From positions 310,001 to 374,000 of the forward strand of contig NZ_SNUR01000001.1 in assembly GCF_012027595.1 (NCBI RefSeq): DNA of 64,000 bases, given 5' to 3'. Shown here piece by piece: positions 7,426 through 17,384 of the stretch; the first letter of the stretch is position 1; each line of letters opens with the position of its first letter. The notes below the pieces were generated by a model. The model had not been told where the DNA came from and searched no databases. It was given only the letters and a program-made list of their open reading frames with translations. The position numbers and the translations under genes were made by a program. Source of the DNA: Thermococcus sp. Bubb.Bath. GTDB taxonomy: Archaea; Methanobacteriota_B; Thermococci; Thermococcales; Thermococcaceae.

Positions 7426-9288
7426 TCAGAGCTCCTCCACATCGAGCTCGATGGGCTCCCTTTCGGGGGTCTCTTTAGCATTCTCTCCCTTCTTATCCTC
7501 TCCTTCCGCGCTCTTTTCGCCCTTCTTTGGCAGTCCTCCAGGGCGCGGCTCCTTCTTCTTCGGCAGTCTTGGGGAGGAGTTCTTCCTCGGTAGCCCGTCT
7601 TCAGCGACGTAGACCATGGGAATCAGAGGAGGAACCCGCATATCCGCCACAGGAGTAGGGACCTTTTCTTCTTCCCCGGTTTTTCTCTTGGATTCAACGT
7701 AGCGAACGAACCTGCCTATCCTGCAGAGCCTGCCGAGCCAGAGAAGGTAGTCCAGTAGAGAGTCAGTGAAGGCCTCCCACTTGACGAGGTCGTAGAGGAA
7801 GACCCCCATCACGATGGCAGCTTCTGGGACGAGGGCCGTTGCGTAGAAGCTAAACTGCGTCTTTCCGCCCATAACGTACTGGAGGGCGAAGAAAAGGACC
7901 GTGCTCCAGAACACACCGAATGGAATCAGCGCTCCCTCACCGCGCCTCTTCCATACGTACGGAACCGCGAAGATTGCCACGACGGCGAAGAGGAGCAGCG
8001 TTGGGTTGGTGTTCGCCACGACGTCCGGGTTGAAGTGGAAGTGGAAGGAGTTTCCGTTGTAGAACCACTCCCAGAAGGGGGCCGTCCACGGGTTTGGGCC
8101 CTTGTAGCTGAGATGCCACTTGAAGCTTCCGAGAAAGTCGCGGAGCCACTGATGTAGACCAACGACCTTGATGGCCGGGATCTCCGGGAGAAGGAAGCCC
8201 ACGAGGGGCAGGATGAGGGTAACGTTGAGGAAAAGTCCAAGTTCCTTCAGCGCGTCCCTGCTTGAGTAGCTGAACTCTGCCAGCGCCAGCAGTGAGAGGA
8301 GCGTCAGAACCTCGAAGTACTTCGCGTCCCAGTAGTCAGCCAGGTATTCTGCGTAGGCGACGATGGCACCGCCGATGAGGGCGAGGAGTATTATGAACCT
8401 GATGGTTTTCTTCCAAGAAACTTTCTTCCTTGCATCTGCCACCAGCTGAAGGAAGAGCACTGGGTAGCCAAAGGCACCGCTGAGCTTTGTTGCTGCTGCC
8501 AGTCCCACTCCGAATCCAGAGAGGTTCCTCCAGCCGTAGATGAGGAGGAAGACGAAGAGCCCGACGAAGAACGCAACGTAGATGTCGAGCATGGCTGCGA
8601 CCGCAGTCGCCTGGAGTGTCGGGTCAACTGCGACGAAGAAGAGTGCTATGAGCGAGGCGAGGTAGCTCCGGGTTACCCTGTAAGTCGCCAGGAGAACGAG
8701 GAGCTGGAGCAGTCCATAGAGGATTATGCCCGGGAGGCGCCATCCCCTTGGGTCGTCCCCGAAGACCAGCATCCCCAGCATTATGAAGTCCTTTCCGAGG
8801 AAGGGATGCTCCGTGTTGAGGTAGTTCTGAATGTTATCCTTGTCTGGATAGTGGAAGCCAGTCACAGTGTATGCTTTTCCCTCCGGGATTTTCTTTAGGT
8901 AGTCCATGAAAGCCGGGAGGTTCTTCCGCGGGATTTCGACGTACATGCCTGGGAAATTCTGATAGACTATAGTCGCCGAGGAGTTCCCGTCGCACATCAT
9001 CACGGCCTCATCCACTATGTAGCGGTACTTGAGCATGGCATCCTCATTGCTGAATATGATGTTGACTCCTTCATAGCCGTTGTGAATGTAGTGCGGATCC
9101 ATTCCAAGCAGGTGGAGAGTGTTGCGGGAGGCGGGGACGTACCACACCTCGTCTCCAATGTAATCCTGCAGGCTGCTCTTCGTGGCGGTGTCGTAGGCGT
9201 ACCAGAGCGATGCCCCTATCATACCGACGGCAAGGAGGAGAAACAGAATGAACTTTACACCAACATTAAACCTTCCGATTTTTACCAT
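7426..9288 (-). CDS. Dolichyl-phosphate-mannose-protein mannosyltransferase-like membrane enzyme
   Basis: 620 residues with an N-terminal membrane anchor, an early acidic loop motif (YIGDEVWYVPASR), and about ten hydrophobic helices. The DE pair in the first external loop and AAATKLSGAFGYP match the PMT (GT39/GT-C) superfamily. It would move a sugar from a dolichyl-phosphate donor to a protein or lipid at the cell surface. The C-terminal roughly 80 residues are hydrophilic, rich in Lys, Glu and Pro, and probably cytosolic. A promoter region (9289-9366) is shared with the divergent methyltransferase gene. The true acceptor is unknown. Confidence 0.78.
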   Translation of the reverse strand: MVKIGRFNVGVKFILFLLLAVGMIGASLWYAYDTATKSSLQDYIGDEVWYVPASRNTLHLLGMDPHYIHNGYEGVNIIFSNEDAMLKYRYIVDEAVMMCDGNSSATIVYQNFPGMYVEIPRKNLPAFMDYLKKIPEGKAYTVTGFHYPDKDNIQNYLNTEHPFLGKDFIMLGMLVFGDDPRGWRLPGIILYGLLQLLVLLATYRVTRSYLASLIALFFVAVDPTLQATAVAAMLDIYVAFFVGLFVFLLIYGWRNLSGFGVGLAAATKLSGAFGYPVLFLQLVADARKKVSWKKTIRFIILLALIGGAIVAYAEYLADYWDAKYFEVLTLLSLLALAEFSYSSRDALKELGLFLNVTLILPLVGFLLPEIPAIKVVGLHQWLRDFLGSFKWHLSYKGPNPWTAPFWEWFYNGNSFHFHFNPDVVANTNPTLLLFAVVAIFAVPYVWKRRGEGALIPFGVFWSTVLFFALQYVMGGKTQFSFYATALVPEAAIVMGVFLYDLVKWEAFTDSLLDYLLWLGRLCRIGRFVRYVESKRKTGEEEKVPTPVADMRVPPLIPMVYVAEDGLPRKNSSPRLPKKKEPRPGGLPKKGEKSAEGEDKKGENAKETPEREPIELDVEEL

Positions 9289-9369
9289 GCTACCACCTGG
9301 AGTGTTTTGGAGCGTTTCCTTTTAAGTTTTGGGCGAAGCTTTTAAAACCCGGCAGGGCAACGGGATGTG

Positions 9370-10521
9370 ATGATGGCGGAGATCACGGAAGAGCTGATCG
9401 AACTCGCGGTAGGGCTCATAAAGAAAGGATATGACAATAGGAGGCTCCGTGCCAAACTCGGGGGGGACTGGGAGCTCATAGCGGAGGTTGCCAGGGCCAG
9501 AATAAAGGCAAAGGACAAGTTCTCCCGCTCGGACCTCTGGATGGACATGGAGGGCCTCCGCTACGCCACCCACGAGGTCGTTGCCAGATACCGCGCTGAA
9601 AGAATGCGGGAGTTCGGGATAAAAAGCATCGCCGACGTTTCCTGCGGCATAGGAATACAGCTCATCTTCTACGCGATGAACGTGGAAAGGGCCTATGGTA
9701 TAGACATAGACCCGCTCAAAATCGAGTTCGCCAAACGGAACGCCGAGAAGTACGGGGTTTCGAACATTGAGTTCATTAACGCCGATTCACTCTCACCGGA
9801 AACCGTTGAGAAAATCGACGCCGAGGTTATCTTCTCCGACCCGGCAAGGCCCCCTGAAGCCCCCGAGAGAAACCTTGAAGGGCTCCTGCCAAGTCCGCTT
9901 AAAATATACGAAGCTTACAAGAAGAAGACGGATTCGTTCATATTCGACCTCCCCCCACAGATGAGGAGGGAGAAAGTCCCCTGGAAGGGCGAGTTTGAGT
10001 ACATAGGCCTGTTCGGCGCGCTCAACAGGCTCACATTTTACACAGAGCCGCTGGAGAAGGCGGAGCGGAGCGCGGTCATCCTTCCAGCAGGGGCAAGGCT
10101 TGAGAGCGATCCGACCCTGGAGAACATCGTGGAGTGGACCGAAGAGCCCAACGAGTACCTCTACGAGATACCACAGGCCGTTGACTACGCGGATTTAATA
10201 AACGAGCTCTTCCACAGGCTTCCCGTCGAGGCAAAGATGCTCATGAGGGAGAAAAGGCGCGTTCTGGCAACGGGAAGCGAGCCGGTGGAGAGCCCCTACC
10301 TAAAGCGCACCTACCGCGTTCTCGCCGTCCTACCTTTCCACCCGGTCAGGATAAACGACTTCCTAAGAAGGGAGGGCTTTGGAAGGGCCACTCTAAGAAT
10401 AAGCGTTCCGGAGAGAGATTACTGGAAGATACGGCGGAAAATCGAGGAGAACCTGAGGGGTGAGAGGAGAGCGTTCGTCTTCAAGGTTGGGAAGAGGGGA
10501 ATTATCGCCGAGGAACTATAG
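9370..10521 (+). CDS. SAM-dependent methyltransferase, class I fold
   Basis: About 383 residues; GTG 9367, ATG 9370 and ATG 9373 are all possible starts. The Rossmann motif I reads [16 protein letters not shown] and motif [30 protein letters not shown] follows where a DPPR-type catalytic motif occurs in related enzymes. An N-terminal helical region and a C-terminal extension surround the core, resembling the archaeal THUMP-like group. The substrate is unassigned; RNA is more likely than a small molecule. Confidence 0.75.
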   Translation: MMAEITEELIELAVGLIKKGYDNRRLRAKLGGDWELIAEVARARIKAKDKFSRSDLWMDMEGLRYATHEVVARYRAERMREFGIKSIADVSCGIGIQLIFYAMNVERAYGIDIDPLKIEFAKRNAEKYGVSNIEFINADSLSPETVEKIDAEVIFSDPARPPEAPERNLEGLLPSPLKIYEAYKKKTDSFIFDLPPQMRREKVPWKGEFEYIGLFGALNRLTFYTEPLEKAERSAVILPAGARLESDPTLENIVEWTEEPNEYLYEIPQAVDYADLINELFHRLPVEAKMLMREKRRVLATGSEPVESPYLKRTYRVLAVLPFHPVRINDFLRREGFGRATLRISVPERDYWKIRRKIEENLRGERRAFVFKVGKRGIIAEEL

Positions 10522-10707
10522 CTCCTCAATTTTGGCGTTTCTAATTTTCTTGGAGCCGATCCTGAGCCCCTTAAAATAGTTTATGTGCTCTTCAGGAAGA
10601 AAAACATCGAGCTTGGTCTCCCTTAGGCGTTTTCTCTTCTTCTGAACGTTCTCCGGTTTTTTGACCGAGATCCCCGAGCTTAGAAACTCGTCCAGCTTCC
10701 GGTCCAT
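10516..10707 (-). CDS. Small basic conserved protein
   Basis: 63 residues from ATG 10707 ([17 protein letters not shown]). It is rich in Lys and Arg ([21 protein letters not shown]) and overlaps the convergent methyltransferase gene by six bases. I do not recognise a family. The open frame extends upstream to 10782 but that part overlaps the prolidase promoter region and is probably untranslated. Confidence 0.5.
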   Translation of the reverse strand: MDRKLDEFLSSGISVKKPENVQKKRKRLRETKLDVFLPEEHINYFKGLRIGSKKIRNAKIEEL

Positions 10708-10810
10708 GATTTCAACCAGGGAGAATAGGGGAGGGGGTATAAAACTTTTTCCGAAATGCCATATCGAAAACGTTTTATCCATTCAGTTCAACACACTTCA
10801 GGTGGTTTAG

Positions 10811-11857
10811 ATGAGGATCGAAAAGTTGAAGGAGTTCATAGCCAAGAAGGAACTCGACGGTGTTTTGATAACGTACAAGCCCAACCTGTTCTACTTCACG
10901 GGCTCCGCCCCGGTTCTCGGCGGCTACCTCGTTGTCACTGCCGATGAAGAGCTCTTCCTTGTTCCCCAGCTTGAGTACGAGGAGGCCAGGAAGAGCTCGA
11001 AAGTCCCCGTCGAGTACTTCAAGAAGGGAGCCGACCTGTACGAGAAGCTGAAAGCTTTCAACCTCAAGAGGCTCGGCATCGAGGGCAGGACGAGCTACTC
11101 CAGCGTCCAGAACCTCAAGGAGAAGATTGGAGCTGAGGATTTCGCCCTCATTGACGACGTCATCAAGGAGCTTAGAATGGTAAAGAGTCCTGAGGAGATA
11201 GAGGTCATAAGACAGGCCTGCAGGATAGCTGACCTAGCAATGGAAACCGCCATCGAGGAGGTACGCGAGGGGGTTAAGGAGAGGGAAGTGGCCGCGAAGA
11301 TGGAGTACGTCATGAAGATGAACGGGGCGGAGAAAGTAGCATTCGATACGATAGTGGCGAGTGGGTGGCGTTCGGCCCTTCCGCACGGAATAGCGAGCGA
11401 CAAGGTGATAGAAAAGGGGGATCTCGTCGTCATCGATGAGGGCGCGCTCTTCAACCACTACCACTCGGACATGACGAGAACGGTTGTGGTCGGCTCGCCG
11501 AACGAAAAGCAGAGGGAGATATACGAAATCGTCCTTGAGGCCCAGAAGAAGGGTGTCGAATCTGCCAGGCCTGGAATAACTGCCAAGGACGTCGACACCG
11601 CCGCGAGGAACGTCATCGCTGAATACGGCTACGGGGACTACTTCATCCACTCAACCGGACACGGAGTTGGCCTTGAAATTCACGAGTGGCCTGGGGTGAG
11701 CCAGTACGACGAGACTGTCCTGAAGCCGGGGATGGTGATAACCGTCGAGCCAGGAATCTACATTCCTAAGTTCGGAGGGGTGAGGATAGAGGACACCATT
11801 GTCATCACGGAGAACGGTGCCGAGAGACTCACCAAGACGGAGAGGGAGCTGATCTGA
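10811..11857 (+). CDS. pepQ: Xaa-Pro dipeptidase (prolidase)
   Basis: 348 residues, the length of the P. furiosus enzyme. The pita-bread metal ligands are visible as VIDEGAL and HSDMTRT (two Asp), HSTGHGVGL (His), TVEPGIY (Glu) and GVRIEDT (Glu). It cleaves dipeptides with C-terminal proline and needs two metal ions. The TATA-like AAAACGTTTTATCC at about 10766-10780 and a GGTGG ribosome binding site precede the start. Confidence 0.95.
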   Translation: MRIEKLKEFIAKKELDGVLITYKPNLFYFTGSAPVLGGYLVVTADEELFLVPQLEYEEARKSSKVPVEYFKKGADLYEKLKAFNLKRLGIEGRTSYSSVQNLKEKIGAEDFALIDDVIKELRMVKSPEEIEVIRQACRIADLAMETAIEEVREGVKEREVAAKMEYVMKMNGAEKVAFDTIVASGWRSALPHGIASDKVIEKGDLVVIDEGALFNHYHSDMTRTVVVGSPNEKQREIYEIVLEAQKKGVESARPGITAKDVDTAARNVIAEYGYGDYFIHSTGHGVGLEIHEWPGVSQYDETVLKPGMVITVEPGIYIPKFGGVRIEDTIVITENGAERLTKTERELI

Positions 11858-11919
11858 CTTTTCTCCTTTTTCTGCTAAAACCTTTTATGGATTGGGTTGA
11901 TCTCTTTTCTGGGAGAGAA

Positions 11920-12081
11920 ATGGAGACGAACACGATAGCCAACTCGAAGGGAATAAACTTTTCAGGGTACTTCACAGTCAGCGAGGAGGAACTTGAAGAA
12001 CTCTATCGACTACTGGAGGATGCTAAAATGAATGGGAGAAGGCTTGAGGACGTTCTCTTGGAGGTGGGAGGATGCAGATAA
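11920..12081 (+). CDS. Small conserved protein upstream of pelota
   Basis: 53 residues from ATG 11920, which has a GGGAG ribosome binding site six bases upstream; an in-frame ATG at 11887 is upstream of that site. The sequence reads NFSGYFTVSEEELEELYRLLEDAK, mostly helical and acidic. Its end overlaps the pelota start by ten bases, indicating an operon. No function can be assigned. Confidence 0.6.
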   Translation: METNTIANSKGINFSGYFTVSEEELEELYRLLEDAKMNGRRLEDVLLEVGGCR

Positions 12082-13145
12082 TTCACCGGGACATAAAGGA
12101 AGGTAAGGTCAAAGTGAAGGCTGAGACCCTCGACGACCTCTGGCACCTCTACCACATAATCGACCCGGGGGACACCGTTTACGCCAAAACTCTCAGGAAG
12201 CAGGCCCAGAGGGCAGATTCATTGAGGGCTGAGAAGGTTGAGGTCATTCCCGTTTTCCTTGGGGTTCAAGCCGAGAAGATAAACTTCCACAAGTTCGCCA
12301 ACCAGGTTAGGGTTACAGGACCGATAGTCTACGCCAGCAGGGAAGACGTGCCGCTGGGCAAGTACCACACGATAGCGATAGAGCAGGGGACGGTTGTCAC
12401 AATCCAGAAGCCCCGCTGGAAGGAGCACCACATTGAGCGCCTTAAGGAAGCGGTTGAGGCCTCAAAGCGCGCCCGTGTGATGATAGTTGTGATTGATGAT
12501 GGGGAGGCAGATATGGCTCTCGTGAGGGAGTACGGGGTTGAGGTGCTCAACAGCATCCGCCACAACCTTGGGGGAAAGCAGTACAGAACGGACAGGGAGA
12601 GCGAGGAGATGAGGTTCTTCCACGACGTTGCGAGAACGATGGAGGAGATAATGAAGCGCGAGAACGTTGAGAAGGCGATCGTTGCCGGGCCAGGTTTTGT
12701 TAAGGAGGACTTCTACAAGTTCCTGCGTGAGAAGTACCCGGAACTGGCGAAGAAAGTCGTCATCGAGGATACGAGCGTCACTGGTAGGACGGGCATCTAT
12801 GAAGTCATAAAGCGAGGCATAGTGGATAAGGTCTACCACGAGAACCGCGTGGCAAAGGAGATTCAGCTTGTGGAGAAGGTGCTGGAAAACATAGCGAGGA
12901 ACAACGGTTTGGTCGCCTACGGCCTGAAAGAGGTCGAGGAGGCGATTAACTACGGCGCCGTCGAGACGCTTTTAGTCCTCGACGGGCTCCTTAAGGGCGA
13001 ACTCAGGGGGAAGGTCGAGGAGCTGATGGACGCGGTGAGGTACTCCCGTGGGGAAGTTGTGGTGGTAAGCTCGGAGCACGAGGGTGGGGAAAAGCTGAAG
13101 GCTCTTGGTGGGTTGGCAGCTCTGCTGAGGTTCAGGGTGAAGTAA
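12072..13145 (+). CDS. pelA: Pelota (aPelota), mRNA surveillance and ribosome rescue factor
   Basis: 357 residues. N-terminal Sm-like domain (IIHRDIKEGKVKVKAET), a central domain with VIDDGEADMALV, and a C-terminal eL30-like domain. It resembles aRF1 but lacks the GGQ loop, as expected for pelota. In archaea it works with aEF1A and ABCE1 to dissociate stalled ribosomes; ABCE1 is also in this window at 40.3 kb. Sits downstream of and overlaps a small acidic gene. Confidence 0.95.
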   Translation: MQIIHRDIKEGKVKVKAETLDDLWHLYHIIDPGDTVYAKTLRKQAQRADSLRAEKVEVIPVFLGVQAEKINFHKFANQVRVTGPIVYASREDVPLGKYHTIAIEQGTVVTIQKPRWKEHHIERLKEAVEASKRARVMIVVIDDGEADMALVREYGVEVLNSIRHNLGGKQYRTDRESEEMRFFHDVARTMEEIMKRENVEKAIVAGPGFVKEDFYKFLREKYPELAKKVVIEDTSVTGRTGIYEVIKRGIVDKVYHENRVAKEIQLVEKVLENIARNNGLVAYGLKEVEEAINYGAVETLLVLDGLLKGELRGKVEELMDAVRYSRGEVVVVSSEHEGGEKLKALGGLAALLRFRVK

Positions 13146-13309
13146 TTTCCCTTTTCCCTCGGCAAGACTTCGGAAACCACTAGCGCCAGCAGTTTTTTCA
13201 GAAGATTAATTTTATGACCTCCTAATTTAAAAACTCCGTTTTTATTGGTTTATTGGGGCTTTTATGAAGAAAACCTCATCGGAGGAAGGTGCGCTTTAGC
13301 AGGCTGTAA

Positions 13310-14560
13310 CTAGAATAGGATGGAGAGCGGAACTCCTGCCAAGAATCCGGCGAATATTGAGCCGACTAAGGAGATTCCGGTAACGGCATCAATGGGCTCC
13401 CCTTTACTTGGGCCCATTGTGTACTTTGTGAGAATAAACATCAGCGCAGAGGAGAGCAGGGACACGATTACTGCCTTCCTGTCGAGAAGCTTAACGTCTA
13501 GGGCGGCCGCGAGTACTAACACCGTGAGGATGATTCCAAAGATGAGGGCACCCAGACAAAATGGGGTAACGTCTATCGAGCTTTTGCCTTCGTAGTGGAG
13601 GTTGGATGAGTACATTGCGACGTCTGCTCCAACGACGAAGGATACGAAGACTATAAAAAGTGCCACCCATGTTGAAGGCTCTCCCGAGAATTTTCCCGTT
13701 AAGAGCTTGTTCACTAGCACAAAGACTGTGAGAGATGCCAACAGGGTCACCACAAACGCGAAGAAGCCCGAGATCACGGCTAGTAGGTTAGATACTTTAA
13801 TGTAGTACTCAGCCCCTGCCACGATGAAGATGGAAATGAGCGCTACCGCAAACGCCGCGCTTGGGTGAGTTAGACCGTGAACCTGCGGATAAAAGAGCCA
13901 GGATGGAATTAGGCGGGAGGATGTGAGTTTGGGAAGCCAGAGGAATAAGGGAGTAGCCGGGAGAAACATGGCCGGGCCCACAGGATATCTTATTTCCTCT
14001 GAGTACAGGGCCGTCCCCGTTATAACTTGGAGACCGTAGGGAATGAAGGCTAGGGGTCCAAGGGCCATGAAGTAAAGGGCTATGATGTAGACGTCTCCCT
14101 CGGCCATTTCCTCGATGACGGTGTTCTCTATGTACCCGAGCATCAGTCCGATGAGGCTCCAGTCCAGGGCGCTTCCCCCAGGCATGTAGTAACTGCTCAG
14201 GACTGCCACGGGGAGTGCGGCGAGGAAGACGTAGGTTGCTTCCTTTTCCTTGTTCGCCCCGAGGAGCAGGGAGAAGGCAACGAAGAAAATTGCAACTAAA
14301 AAGCTGTAAATTATCCTTCCGTAGTTTCCTACGAAGAAGCCTATAAAAGCCGAAATGGCAAAAATAGGGAATATAACGAAATCTCTGAAGTCGGTCCACG
14401 CGAACAGGAGAAGTACGAGTCCTATCCCCTCGACCATGTTCACTTTGGAGTCAGAACTAAAGGTCTCATTCAGAAAATAGATGCTAGCTATGAGTAAGTA
14501 TATGAACCCTATGTCCCTCCACCAGTAGGGGTCCTCCTCTGCTGTAGTTCCGGAGCTCAT
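13310..14560 (-). CDS. Polytopic membrane protein of unknown function
   Basis: 416 residues with about 11-13 hydrophobic helices and an acidic N-terminal tail (MSSGTTAEEDPYWWRD). No transporter or enzyme motif is recognisable. The start is divergent from the CARF-PIN gene; a TATA-like CCCATTTAAACC on the minus strand lies at about 14580-14591. The gene ends in a non-coding stretch (13146-13309) in which I see no feature. It may be a Thermococcales-specific family. Confidence 0.6.
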   Translation of the reverse strand: MSSGTTAEEDPYWWRDIGFIYLLIASIYFLNETFSSDSKVNMVEGIGLVLLLFAWTDFRDFVIFPIFAISAFIGFFVGNYGRIIYSFLVAIFFVAFSLLLGANKEKEATYVFLAALPVAVLSSYYMPGGSALDWSLIGLMLGYIENTVIEEMAEGDVYIIALYFMALGPLAFIPYGLQVITGTALYSEEIRYPVGPAMFLPATPLFLWLPKLTSSRLIPSWLFYPQVHGLTHPSAAFAVALISIFIVAGAEYYIKVSNLLAVISGFFAFVVTLLASLTVFVLVNKLLTGKFSGEPSTWVALFIVFVSFVVGADVAMYSSNLHYEGKSSIDVTPFCLGALIFGIILTVLVLAAALDVKLLDRKAVIVSLLSSALMFILTKYTMGPSKGEPIDAVTGISLVGSIFAGFLAGVPLSILF

Positions 14561-14614
14561 CGAATGTTGTGGATGTTTATGGTTTAAATGGGTTTCTATC
14601 GACTTAGGATTTTG

Positions 14615-14631
14615 GGGAGAAATATTAATAA
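14615..14631 (+). promoter_or_regulatory. Promoter of the CARF operon
   Basis: GGGGAGAAATATTAATA forms a BRE/TATA-like element centred near 14625. A transcript starting about 25 bases downstream would begin near 14650, just before the GGAGGTGAT ribosome binding site at 14651-14659. Confidence 0.5.
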
Positions 14632-14662
14632 CAACAGCAGTCTAACTGTAGGAGGTGATGCT

Positions 14663-16117
14663 ATGAGAGCCTACGTGACCACCGTGGGGACTTCCCCCCA
14701 GGCCGTTCTTAACCCTCTGTGGTACCTCATGGAGGTTAAAGGCTGGATTCCGGATGAAGTTTACCTGTTTTGGAACGATGGAGTTACCAGACACCTGGAA
14801 ACTGCAGTGAAACTCATAAAGCGGCTCTCAAGAGCGTACGGGGTCGATATAAAGCTCTATGCAGGCGAGGGCGAGAAGTTCAGGGAGGAGGACCCCGTTG
14901 AATTCAGGGAGAAGGTGTCGGCACTGCTGAAGAACCTCAAGGAGAATGAGTATGAGGTGGTGGTCGACATAACCCCCGGGAGGAAGTTCATGAGCGCCCT
15001 CCTTCTGGGAGCGGCTTACGGTGTTGGTGTCAGCGAGGTGACCTACCTGCACCTCTCGGAGTGGACGCGCTACATCGGGGGGCTTCTGTTCGAGATACCG
15101 ATCGTGAAGCAGGAACTGTTCACGATGAGGGAGCTCACGGGTAGAAGGGGGAGTATCAGGTGGCCGGGCAGGAGAAGGGGCGAAGCCAAGAACGTGAAAA
15201 CCGACAGGAAGGGTTTGATGGCGGTTCTGGATTCGTTCTATCTGGACGGTGAGAGGAAGTTTACGGTGAAGGTCTCGGGGAAAATCATCGGGGACGTGTC
15301 CCTTGGGGAGGACGTGGCTTACCGCGTTCCCCGGAACATCGACCTCAATGACGGGCTTCACGGGGACGTGGGAATACTGAAACAGGCCCTTATAGCTGGG
15401 GGAATGGTGCCCGTTGTCAACTGGAGCGAGCTGATTGGGCTCGTCAAGACATTGAAGTCCGGCGGGAGGCCCGTTTACATCGGCTTCGATACAAACGCCC
15501 TCCTCATGAGGATGGCGTCGCGGGTTCTCGATGAGCCCGCCTTGAGAGAGCGGAACAATCTGATAGTAGATTTTGTCTACTCCGACGAGGTTCAGGTTGA
15601 GGTCAGCAGAATAGCCAACGGGTACAAGCTGCCCTACGATAGGGAGCTCGGCAACTTCTCCAACCAGCCGGGTCCGAGGGCCAGGCTCGGTGCCCTGGGG
15701 GTCGTGGAGCTTGAGAACCTCAGGGATGCCGGGGCAGAGAGGGCAAACTCAAAGGAAACCTTCGAGGGGGACACCAAGATAGCCCTCGACTACAAGGCCT
15801 TTGCCGAGGAGAAGCAGGCCAACGTCATCGTGATAACACTCGACGACAGGGCCTATGCCCAGATGAGTGCGCTGAAGGGGAGCGGGCTGGTACCGTTTAA
15901 GCTCGATGTTCCCTTTTCCCTCGGCGAGACCTATGGGGGATCATGGGGGGTCATGAGGGACACCCTCTACACCCTCGCCGTCACGCTCGGGGAGATACAG
16001 GCCGGACGGAGCAGAATCCTTGGAGTCTGGCCAGGGAAGGGGGAGCCGGACTGGAGGGCCGAGAGGGTTGAGGTAAGTGGGTTCAGGCACAGCAGGATAC
16101 TGGAGGCCTTAAAATGA
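14663..16117 (+). CDS. CARF-PIN fusion, predicted cyclic-oligoadenylate-activated RNase
   Basis: 484 residues from ATG 14663, chosen because GGAGGTGAT ends three bases before it; the frame extends back to 14588 without a ribosome binding site. Residues 1-155 look like a CARF domain: VTTVGTSPQAVLNPLW (5-20) is the ligand-binding first motif and VVVDITPGRKFMSALLLGAAY (99-119) the second. Residues 270-420 look like a PIN nuclease with the acidic set D276 (GFDTNAL), E313, D370 (GDTKIALDY) and D394/D395 (ITLDD). CARF domains bind cyclic oligoadenylates made by Cas10; PIN domains cleave RNA. The activation is inferred, not shown. The next gene starts in its stop codon. Confidence 0.8.
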   Translation: MRAYVTTVGTSPQAVLNPLWYLMEVKGWIPDEVYLFWNDGVTRHLETAVKLIKRLSRAYGVDIKLYAGEGEKFREEDPVEFREKVSALLKNLKENEYEVVVDITPGRKFMSALLLGAAYGVGVSEVTYLHLSEWTRYIGGLLFEIPIVKQELFTMRELTGRRGSIRWPGRRRGEAKNVKTDRKGLMAVLDSFYLDGERKFTVKVSGKIIGDVSLGEDVAYRVPRNIDLNDGLHGDVGILKQALIAGGMVPVVNWSELIGLVKTLKSGGRPVYIGFDTNALLMRMASRVLDEPALRERNNLIVDFVYSDEVQVEVSRIANGYKLPYDRELGNFSNQPGPRARLGALGVVELENLRDAGAERANSKETFEGDTKIALDYKAFAEEKQANVIVITLDDRAYAQMSALKGSGLVPFKLDVPFSLGETYGGSWGVMRDTLYTLAVTLGEIQAGRSRILGVWPGKGEPDWRAERVEVSGFRHSRILEALK

Positions 16118-17367
16118 GCGGTGAAAACCCGGGGCAGAAGAGAAAAGTGCTGGCGTCTGCGTTCATAATCGGAACGGCCTTGCTTATGTTCGTCCCGGAC
16201 ACGATGTTCAGAAAAAGTGAAGGCGAGCACCTGCTCTTCGTTTTCATTTCCATTGTTCTTTTTATTATTTCCTTGATACTCGCTGAAAATGCTGGATGGG
16301 GCTTTAGGGGCAATAAAAAACCGCTGATCGGGGATTTCGTGAGGCTCTTCCTGTCGAGGTACTTCGTCGGGGAGATGACGACATCCCTCTACGGGCTCCT
16401 AATCTTCGTGGTCTTCGCGGCCATACTGACGGCGTGGCTTCCCGACAGCATAGAGAACGAAAACTGGGTTTGGACAGTTGGTTTGGCGTTCTACTTCCTC
16501 GGAACAATATTCCTGACGGCGTGGGTTTACCCCGCACCGAAGAAGGAAAAGGAGAGGTCGAACAAACCCGTCCCGACGAAGTACCTGGTCTACGGCCTGA
16601 GCAGGCCCACGAACTGGGAAATACTTGAGAAGATCAGTCCCGACTGCAGGGAGCTCAGGAGGAACATCCCCTTTAAGAAGGAAAATAACGAGTGGAGGGC
16701 CCTGACAGAGGAGGAGATAAAAGAGCTCCAGGAGAGTGATCGAGGAGGAAGACCGCCTGTTCTCAACCTGGTTCCCCTATACGCCTCGCTCTACTACAGG
16801 AGGAAGAGGCTTGAGGGAGTTTACCTCCTCATAACTGATGATCATATCGCGAAAAGCGAAGACGTGAAGAAGTACCTCAGAGAGTTCTTTGAGAGGGCCT
16901 CCTCCAGGGAATGCCTGAACGTCGGCTTCACCGTGCACTGGTGGGATGGGGGAACCCTGGAAATAGGAAACGGGGAGGAGAGGAAAGTTGAGGTAAAGTT
17001 CGTGCACGTAAAAACCGGCCAGAACGTCAGGGAAGTCTTCAAGGAGATATTAAACTCGGAGATAAACGACATCATTGAGCAGGACAGCGAGGAAGTAGCA
17101 TTCAACATAACGGGTGGAACCGCGGCAATGAGTGCCGCCATGATGCTCCACGCCGTCAGAGGGGACGCCCACGCGGAGTACATGTGGCAGGGAAAGCAGT
17201 ACTTCAACCACGAACCCGTGGAAACGCAGGAGAAGCAGTACTCCAACGGCGAACACAAGGGGACGCTGGCCGCAGTGGACGTTGACATCTTCGACCTCGA
17301 CGTCCTCGTGAGGGAGATGAGGGAGTACTTCGAGAGGGAATACGAGAGGAAGCTGCATGAGAAGTAG
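16114..17367 (+). CDS. Membrane-anchored CARF-like protein, candidate membrane effector
   Basis: 417 residues; ATG 16114 overlaps the CARF-PIN stop by four bases (ATGA). Four hydrophobic helices at about 12-29, 39-57, 89-109 and 119-140 are followed by a 275-residue soluble domain. That domain has YGLSRPTNWE (160-169), YLLITDD (237-243) and FNITGGTAAMSAAM (330-343), like the motifs of CARF sensors in Csm6/Csx1. Cam1 is a smaller one-helix CARF membrane effector; this protein would be a different layout. A pore or membrane-disrupting role is inference. The CARF call rests on motif reading only. Confidence 0.65.
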   Translation: MSGENPGQKRKVLASAFIIGTALLMFVPDTMFRKSEGEHLLFVFISIVLFIISLILAENAGWGFRGNKKPLIGDFVRLFLSRYFVGEMTTSLYGLLIFVVFAAILTAWLPDSIENENWVWTVGLAFYFLGTIFLTAWVYPAPKKEKERSNKPVPTKYLVYGLSRPTNWEILEKISPDCRELRRNIPFKKENNEWRALTEEEIKELQESDRGGRPPVLNLVPLYASLYYRRKRLEGVYLLITDDHIAKSEDVKKYLREFFERASSRECLNVGFTVHWWDGGTLEIGNGEERKVEVKFVHVKTGQNVREVFKEILNSEINDIIEQDSEEVAFNITGGTAAMSAAMMLHAVRGDAHAEYMWQGKQYFNHEPVETQEKQYSNGEHKGTLAAVDVDIFDLDVLVREMREYFEREYERKLHEK

Positions 17368-17384
17368 CTCCACAGGAAAAGATT

